A stretch of 64,000 bases of DNA from positions 1 through 64,000 of the forward strand of contig QHSL01000069.1 of assembly GCA_003220435.1 (NCBI GenBank). Direction: 5' to 3'. Below, one piece after another: positions 59,182 to 64,000 of this stretch (positions are counted from its first letter, which is position 1; each line of letters starts with the position of its first letter). The position numbers and the translations under genes are program-made. Origin of the DNA: Candidatus Rokuibacteriota bacterium. GTDB taxonomy: Bacteria; Methylomirabilota; Methylomirabilia; Rokubacteriales; CSP1-6. Under the pieces are notes generated by a model. It made no database searches and was not told where the DNA came from. It was given only the letters and a program-made list of their open reading frames with translations.

Positions 59182-60753
59182 TCAGCGTTTGCCGAGCTCC
59201 TGCTCCTTCAGCACGCGGCGCAGGATCTTGCCCGACGGCGTCTTCGGGATCGCGGTGACGAACTCGACCTCGCCCGGCACCTTGTAGTTGGCGAGCCGGC
59301 CCTTGACGAAGGCGACGACGTCGCCGGCCGCGAGGTCGTGGCCCGGCTTCTTGACCACGAAGGCCTTGGGAATCTCGCCCGCCTCGGGGTCCGGCTTGCC
59401 GATGACCGCCGCGTCCGCGATCGCCGGGTGCTCGACCAGCAGCGCCTCGATCTCGGCCGGCGCAATGCCGAATCCTTTGAACTTGATCATCTCTTTCTTG
59501 CGGTCGCGAATGTAGAGATAGCCGCGCTCGTCGACGCAGCCGATGTCGCCGCTGTAGTACCAGCCTCCGCGGATCGCCGCCGCCGTCGCCTCCGGCGCCT
59601 TCCAGTAGCCCTGCATCACCTGGGGACCGCGGATGCAGATCTCGCCCACCTCGCCCGGCGCCAGCGTGTGCTCGCCGGTCTCGATGTCCACGACACGGTG
59701 CTCGGTGTCGTGGGCCAGGAGGCCGGCCGACTCGACGACGTTGATCCGCTCGTCGTGGACGGGATTCACGTGGGTGAGCGGTGAGGCTTCGGTCATCCCG
59801 TAGCCCTGCAGCACGGGCACGCCGGTCAGCTGCTTGAAGCGCCGCGCCAGCTCGGGCGCCACCGGCGCGGCGCCCACCATCGTCACGCGCAGGCTCGAGA
59901 GGTTGTACTTCCCGAGCTCCGGCCAGTTCGACAGCATGAGGAGCACCGGCGGCACCACGAAGAAGAGCGTGACGCCGTGGCGCTCCACCAGCTGCAGGCA
60001 CTCGACCGGCTCGAAGCGCTCCATCAACACGCTGGTGGCGCCGGTGTAGACCGCCGAGCCCATCAGCATCGTGCCGTAGATGTGATAGAAGGGCAGGAAG
60101 ATCATCAAGCGGTCGCTCGGCTGCATCCGGATGCACGCCACGAACTGGATGTTGTTGATCACCAGATTTTTGTGGCTCAGCATCACGCCCTTGGGGAGCC
60201 CGGTCGTCCCGCTCGAGTAGGGCAGCGCCACCAGGTCGTCCTCGTGGATCTCCACGCGCGGCGGCGCCTCCGCCGACTCCCCGGCGATCAGATCCGAGAA
60301 TCCCAGCACGTTCGGCGCCGCCGCGCCGGGACCGATCGCGATGACGTGCTTCACACTCGGCGTGCGGCCGCGCACGGTGGCCACCAGCCCGACCAGATCC
60401 GAGTGGACGACGATGGCCACCGCTCCGGTGTCCTCGAGCTGGTATTCGATCTCGCGCTCGCGGTACGACGGGTTCATGGGGCTCGCGACGGCGCCGATGC
60501 GGGCGATCGCGTAGAACGCGATGACGTATTCAGGGCAGTTGGTCGTCAGCAGACACACGCGATCGCCCCTGCGGACGCCGAGCCGCGAGAGCGCCCGGGT
60601 GAATCGATTGGTCAGTGCCTCCAGCTCGCGATAGGTGAGACTCACGTCGCGGAAGACGACCGCGACGTTCTCCGGATGGCGCTCGGCCCCGTGCGTCAGG
60701 ACCCGGTCGTACGGCATCCGCGGATAGTCGAGGGGCGGGCGGAAGAAGGTCAT
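59182..60753 (-). CDS. long-chain fatty-acid-CoA ligase-like (AMP-forming)
   Basis: A 523-residue ANL ligase. P-loop LPYSSGTTGLPKGV near residue 183, GYGMTEASP, GWYYSGDIG, and C-terminal catalytic Lys in TPSGKILRRVLKE. The organisation matches long-chain acyl-CoA ligases and 4-coumarate-CoA ligases. It begins 2 nt after the stop of the next ligase gene, so the two ligases are co-expressed. Confidence 0.93.
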   Translation of the reverse strand: MTFFRPPLDYPRMPYDRVLTHGAERHPENVAVVFRDVSLTYRELEALTNRFTRALSRLGVRRGDRVCLLTTNCPEYVIAFYAIARIGAVASPMNPSYREREIEYQLEDTGAVAIVVHSDLVGLVATVRGRTPSVKHVIAIGPGAAAPNVLGFSDLIAGESAEAPPRVEIHEDDLVALPYSSGTTGLPKGVMLSHKNLVINNIQFVACIRMQPSDRLMIFLPFYHIYGTMLMGSAVYTGATSVLMERFEPVECLQLVERHGVTLFFVVPPVLLMLSNWPELGKYNLSSLRVTMVGAAPVAPELARRFKQLTGVPVLQGYGMTEASPLTHVNPVHDERINVVESAGLLAHDTEHRVVDIETGEHTLAPGEVGEICIRGPQVMQGYWKAPEATAAAIRGGWYYSGDIGCVDERGYLYIRDRKKEMIKFKGFGIAPAEIEALLVEHPAIADAAVIGKPDPEAGEIPKAFVVKKPGHDLAAGDVVAFVKGRLANYKVPGEVEFVTAIPKTPSGKILRRVLKEQELGKR

Positions 60754-60755
60754 GG

Positions 60756-62393
60756 TCAGAGGGTCTTCGCGCGCTCGCGCAGCGTGTACTTCTGCACCTT
60801 GCCGGTCGACGTGGTTGGCAGCGGCCCGAACTGGATCGTGCGGGGCACCGCGAAGTGCGGCAGGTTGTCCCGGCAGAACGCGATCAGCTCGGCGGCCGTG
60901 GCGGCGGCGTCCGGACGGAGCTGGACGAACGCGCACGGCGTCTCGCCCCATTTCTCGTCGGGCCGCGCGACCACCGCCGACATCAGCACCGCCGGGTGGC
61001 GGTTCAGCGCGATCTCCACCTCGATCGACGAGATGTTCTCACCCCCGGAGATGATGATGTCCTTCGCGCGGTCCTTGATCTCGATGTAGCCGTCGGGGTG
61101 CTGGACGGCGAGGTCGCCGGTGTGGAACCAGCCGCCGTGGAACGCGGCATCCGTCGCCCCGATATCCTTCAAATACCCGAGCATCACGGTGTTGCCCCGG
61201 AGCATGACCTCGCCGATCGTGCGCCCGTCCGCCGGCACCGGCCGGAGCGTCTTGGGGTCGGCCACCATCTGACCGTCGAGCGTGGGATAGCGAACGCCCT
61301 GGCGCGCCATCTTCTCGGCCTGCTCGACGACGCCGAGCGAGTCCCACGCCTCCTGCCACGCGCAGAGCGTCGACGGGCCGTGCACCTCGGTGAGGCCGTA
61401 GAGGTGCGTGACGTTGAACCCCATCTCGTTCATGGCGCGGATGACCTTGGCGGGCGGCGACGATCCGCCGGTCTGGATCTCGACCACGCGATCGAAGACC
61501 GTCCGCTGCTCGGGCAGCGTCTGGATCAGCATCGTCAGCACGGTCGGCGCGCCGCACATGTGGCTGACGTGATGACGCTTGATCAGCTCGAACACCAGCG
61601 GCGGGTCGACGCGCCGCAGGCACACGTGCGTGCCGCCCATCGCCGTCACCGCCCACGTGTAGCACCAGCCGTTGCAGTGGAACATCGGCAGCGTCCACAG
61701 GTACACCGCGCGCGGCGGCAGCGGCCACATCATGATGTTGCCGACCGACTCCAGGAACGCGCCGCGATGGTGGTAGACGACACCCTTGGGATTGCCGGTG
61801 GTCCCGGACGTGTAGTTGAGCGCGAGCGGCGCGCTCTCGTCGGTCGGGGGCGCCCACTCGAAGTCCGGCGACCCGGTCTGGAGGAACGCCTCGTACTCGA
61901 TCTCACCGAGGCGGTCGCCGGGGCCGTCGTAGAGCGCGTCGTCCACGTCGATGACCAGCGGCTTCTTGCCGAGCCGCTCGAGCGCGGGCCCGACCGTCCC
62001 GGCGTACTCGCGGTCGGTCAGGAGCACCTTCGCCTCACCGTGCTCCAGGATGTAGGCGATCGTGCGCGCGTCGAGGCGCGTGTTGATGGTGTTGAGCACG
62101 GCGCCGGCCATCGCGATACCGAAATGCGCGTCGAGCATCGCCGGCACGTTGGGTAGCACGGCGGCGACGGTGTCGTCCGGTCCCACGCCGTGGCGGATCA
62201 GCGCCGACGCCAGGCGGTGCGCCCGCGCGTCGAAGTCGCGATAGGTGATGCGCCGGGCACCGTGGATCATCGCCACCCGGTCGGGGTGGATGGCCGCGGT
62301 GCGCGGCAGGAACCCGAGCGGCGTCAGCGGCGCGAAGTTCGCCGGGCTCCGGCCCAGGCCGGTCTGGAAGATGCTGCCGCTTCTGTCGGGCAT
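60756..62393 (-). CDS. acyl-CoA synthetase (medium-chain-like, AMP-forming)
   Basis: A 545-residue ANL ligase of the AlkK/medium-chain type: LNYTSGTTGNPKGVVYHHRGAFL (in pieces), PMFHCNGWCYTWAV, GLTEVHGPST, GWFHTGDLAV, IISGGENISSIEVE, TSTGKVQKYTLRE. The PMFHCNGW motif is the family mark. ATG 62393, with GGAAGGAAC upstream, is preferred to 62444. Head gene of a minus-strand group with the second ligase and two peptidases. Confidence 0.93.
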   Translation of the reverse strand: MPDRSGSIFQTGLGRSPANFAPLTPLGFLPRTAAIHPDRVAMIHGARRITYRDFDARAHRLASALIRHGVGPDDTVAAVLPNVPAMLDAHFGIAMAGAVLNTINTRLDARTIAYILEHGEAKVLLTDREYAGTVGPALERLGKKPLVIDVDDALYDGPGDRLGEIEYEAFLQTGSPDFEWAPPTDESAPLALNYTSGTTGNPKGVVYHHRGAFLESVGNIMMWPLPPRAVYLWTLPMFHCNGWCYTWAVTAMGGTHVCLRRVDPPLVFELIKRHHVSHMCGAPTVLTMLIQTLPEQRTVFDRVVEIQTGGSSPPAKVIRAMNEMGFNVTHLYGLTEVHGPSTLCAWQEAWDSLGVVEQAEKMARQGVRYPTLDGQMVADPKTLRPVPADGRTIGEVMLRGNTVMLGYLKDIGATDAAFHGGWFHTGDLAVQHPDGYIEIKDRAKDIIISGGENISSIEVEIALNRHPAVLMSAVVARPDEKWGETPCAFVQLRPDAAATAAELIAFCRDNLPHFAVPRTIQFGPLPTTSTGKVQKYTLRERAKTL

Positions 62394-62732
62394 GTCGGTT
62401 CCTTCCGCACCCGTCCGGAGGCCACTGCCGCCCGGGGGCGCCAAACGTTCGGCTTCAGGAACTTAGCGCGGCGTCCGGCGTCGGGCAAGGCCCCAGGGAC
62501 GGGAGAAGTCGCCTCGCAACTTCTTGGCGCTGGTTGAGGCCATGGAGGACACATGCTCGCACACGCCAGGCGCTTCTGCGCAGATCGCGGGCAACGGCGG
62601 GGGATTGTCGACTCCGATGGGTTCGATCAGAATCTACGGGGGCCCGCCCGGCGGACCCCGTCGCGTGGCCGGCCGATCGGTGGAACGGTGGCCGCCCGAG
62701 CCCAAGCATTCCCACCGCAGAGGAGGAGCCGC
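62394..62732. other. 339-bp divergent intergenic region
   Basis: Between an acyl-CoA synthetase (minus) and the phosphatase (plus). The plus side has a possible promoter TTGTCG (62605-62610), 17-nt spacer, CAGAAT (62628-62633), leading to a leader of about 95 nt. No gene or RNA is recognised. Confidence 0.35.
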
Positions 62733-63602
62733 ATGATCGCCGCGATCCGCACCCACACGCCCCGCCGGTGGCTGGCGCCGCTGGCACTGATCGTCGCGCT
62801 GACAGTGGCGGCGCCGGCCCTGGCGCAGGATCCGCCGTCCAGCGACCTCCTCAACGCGGTCCTCTGGATGCAGCGATCGGTCGAGTACAAGGCCGCGGCC
62901 ATCGGCGCGTTCGCGCTGGCCAGGATCCGGCTCGACCAGGCGCTCGCCGACCCCAACTGGACCGGCGCCCCGAAGGAGCAGACCGGCGCCTATCAATCGC
63001 TGCCGCCGGCCGTGATCCTCGACGTCGACGAGACGATCCTCGACAACTCGGGCTATCAGGCGTGGATGGTTCTCAAGGGCACGTCCTTCGATCCCAAGAC
63101 CTGGAACGCCTACGTCAACACCGTGTCGTCGCTCCCGATCCCCGGCGCGGTCGAGTTCGCCAAGTACGCCGACTCGAAGGGCGTCAAGGTGTTCTACCTC
63201 TCGAACCGCATCGCCGAGGAAGAGGCGCCGACGAAGAAGAACCTCGAGAAGTTCGGCTTCCCGATGGGCGGCAGCGTCGACACGATGCTGATGACGCGCA
63301 AGCAGCCGGACTGGGGATCGGCCAAGGGCACGCGCCGCGCCTACGTGACGAAGAGCTACCGGGTCCTGCTGAACCTCGGCGACAACTTCGGCGACTTCGT
63401 CGACGAGTACCGCGGCAACGAAGCCGAGCGCTTGAAGGTGATGGAGCAGCACAAGGACCGCTGGGGGCGCGAGTGGATCATGCTCTCGAACCCGAGCTAC
63501 GGCTCGTTCGAGTCGGCGCCGTTCAACCACGACTTCAAGCAGTCGGAGGCCGATCGGCGCAAGGCCAAGCGCGGCGTGCTCGACGCGTGGCCGGGTCCGT
63601 GA
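62733..63602 (+). CDS. HAD superfamily acid phosphatase (class B/C type), periplasmic
   Basis: A 289-residue phosphatase of the lipoprotein e(P4)-like acid phosphatase family. Signal peptide to about residue 31 (PALA-Q); there is no lipobox, so it is soluble, not a lipoprotein. Catalytic DVDETILDN at 97-105 (both Asp), then FYLSNRI (motif II) and LNLGDNFGDF (motif IV). It removes phosphate from nucleotides or other small esters outside the cytoplasm. Ribosome site GAGGAGGAG just before ATG 62733. Confidence 0.93.
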   Translation: MIAAIRTHTPRRWLAPLALIVALTVAAPALAQDPPSSDLLNAVLWMQRSVEYKAAAIGAFALARIRLDQALADPNWTGAPKEQTGAYQSLPPAVILDVDETILDNSGYQAWMVLKGTSFDPKTWNAYVNTVSSLPIPGAVEFAKYADSKGVKVFYLSNRIAEEEAPTKKNLEKFGFPMGGSVDTMLMTRKQPDWGSAKGTRRAYVTKSYRVLLNLGDNFGDFVDEYRGNEAERLKVMEQHKDRWGREWIMLSNPSYGSFESAPFNHDFKQSEADRRKAKRGVLDAWPGP

Positions 63603-63654
63603 GCCAATGTCTTTGGTGCTATAACTGGCACACCAACTTCCAGGGAGGATGGCC

Positions 63655-64000
63655 ATGGCCGTATCGGTCGGCTTCATCGGCGTCGGCAACATGGGCAACC
63701 CGATGGCGTACAACGTGCTGAAGGCGCCGTTCGCGATGACCGTCTTCGACGTGAATCCTAAGGCGACCGAGAACCTCGTGCAGGCCGGCGCCCGGCGCGC
63801 CGGCTCGGCGCGCGAGGTCGTCGACAACTCGGAGATCGTCCTGACCTCGCTGCCGGCGTCACCCGACGTCGAGGCGGTCTACCTCGAGCCCGGTGGCCTG
63901 GTGGAGCGCGCCAAGCCCGGGACGATCCTCATCGACCTGAGCAGCGTGCTCCCGTCCACGCCGCGCAAGATCGAGCCGCGCGCCAAGGCGCGGGGCGTGC
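63655..64000 (+). CDS. NAD(P)-dependent beta-hydroxyacid dehydrogenase (partial)
   Basis: The first 115 codons of a 3-hydroxyisobutyrate/6-phosphogluconate dehydrogenase-type protein; the rest is beyond the right edge. Visible are the dinucleotide loop VGFIGVGNMGNPMA, VFDVNPKA at the strand-2 end, LTSLPASPDVEAVYL and ILIDLSSVLPSTPRK, the substrate-binding signature. The cofactor strand ends in Asp, favouring NAD. ATG 63655 rather than 63649 is chosen because AGGGAGG lies about 6 nt upstream. Confidence 0.9.
   Translation, partial: MAVSVGFIGVGNMGNPMAYNVLKAPFAMTVFDVNPKATENLVQAGARRAGSAREVVDNSEIVLTSLPASPDVEAVYLEPGGLVERAKPGTILIDLSSVLPSTPRKIEPRAKARGV

Noticed and set aside
62524-62736. 70-codon frame in the gap before the acid phosphatase
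   Set aside because: No ribosome site and no domain, and it ends at the phosphatase ribosome site; more likely leader DNA.
62733-63602. Lipoprotein e(P4)
   Set aside because: The family fold fits, but there is no Cys lipobox; the signal ends in ALA-Q, so it is soluble.

Overview
The window is one continuous, gene-dense stretch of high-GC DNA (roughly 65-70 % by eye). It shows no rRNA, tRNA, CRISPR array, insertion sequence or phage gene that I could find. Its content is free-living heterotroph metabolism: acyl-CoA ligases and dehydrogenases, enolase-superfamily and amidase-type catabolic enzymes, peptide/opine-type ABC transport, thiamine-diphosphate (ThDP) enzymes, VOC and DinB proteins. 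It also carries a histidine phosphatase-DUF3090-SCO1664 trio best known from Actinobacteria. This mix suits an uncultured soil or subsurface bacterium of the Rokubacteria/Methylomirabilota kind, but that placement is an inference from gene content only.

Layout. 1-3.1 kb (minus): hydrolase fragment, cupin, glnS, a pilin-like protein. 3.1-6.6 kb (plus): MFS carrier, two small lipoproteins, a UdgX-type uracil-DNA protein with a half-length DUF4130 domain. 6.6-14 kb: esterase and phosphoesterase (minus) divergent from an orphan form-II CO-dehydrogenase-like large subunit, then msrA, methyltransferase, VOC and LLM oxidoreductase (minus). 14-15.8 kb: zinc-ribbon protein and M20 peptidase. 15.8-18.4 kb: a visibly lower-GC patch with a solitary ABC substrate-binding protein, DinB and SDR genes. 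18.4-27.4 kb: a VWA protein and a MoxR/ChlI-type AAA+ ATPase flank an aminotransferase, a cysteine-less maleate-isomerase homologue, a STAS-acetyltransferase fusion and a ThDP enzyme. 27.5-34.4 kb (plus): acyl-CoA ligase, ABC substrate-binding protein and two permeases, then the phosphatase-DUF3090-SCO1664 trio. 34.4-41 kb: mechanosensitive channel, atypical Fpg, a dehydrogenase/thioesterase pair, amidase, ornithine-cyclodeaminase homologue, CYTH and GNAT proteins. 41-48.4 kb (minus): a long run including two acyl-CoA dehydrogenases, an enolase-superfamily enzyme, VOC proteins and an amidohydrolase. 48.4-50.5 kb: MFS carrier and FKBP.

The most unusual region is 50.5-57.4 kb (plus). Six tightly packed or overlapping genes encode a split ThDP decarboxylase-like enzyme (two subunits), a ferritin-like di-iron protein, and a three-piece version of the ATP-driven 2-hydroxyacyl-CoA dehydratase/double-cubane-cluster reductase family. 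The activase is a fused tandem of two BadF domains. Pairing an oxygen-sensitive low-potential electron pump with a di-iron oxygenase fold in one coupled operon is the best candidate here for an undescribed system. Downstream are two tandem secreted zinc metallopeptidases, two AMP-forming acyl-CoA ligases (all minus), an acid phosphatase and a partial beta-hydroxyacid dehydrogenase.

Two window-wide signals cut across genes. Many start codons have a -10-like hexamer only 5-9 nt upstream and no Shine-Dalgarno, which suggests leaderless transcripts, including a symmetric bidirectional promoter in an 18-bp gap at 8.7 kb. A 49-bp palindromic repeat occurs twice, each time just upstream of a start codon in the same relative orientation.
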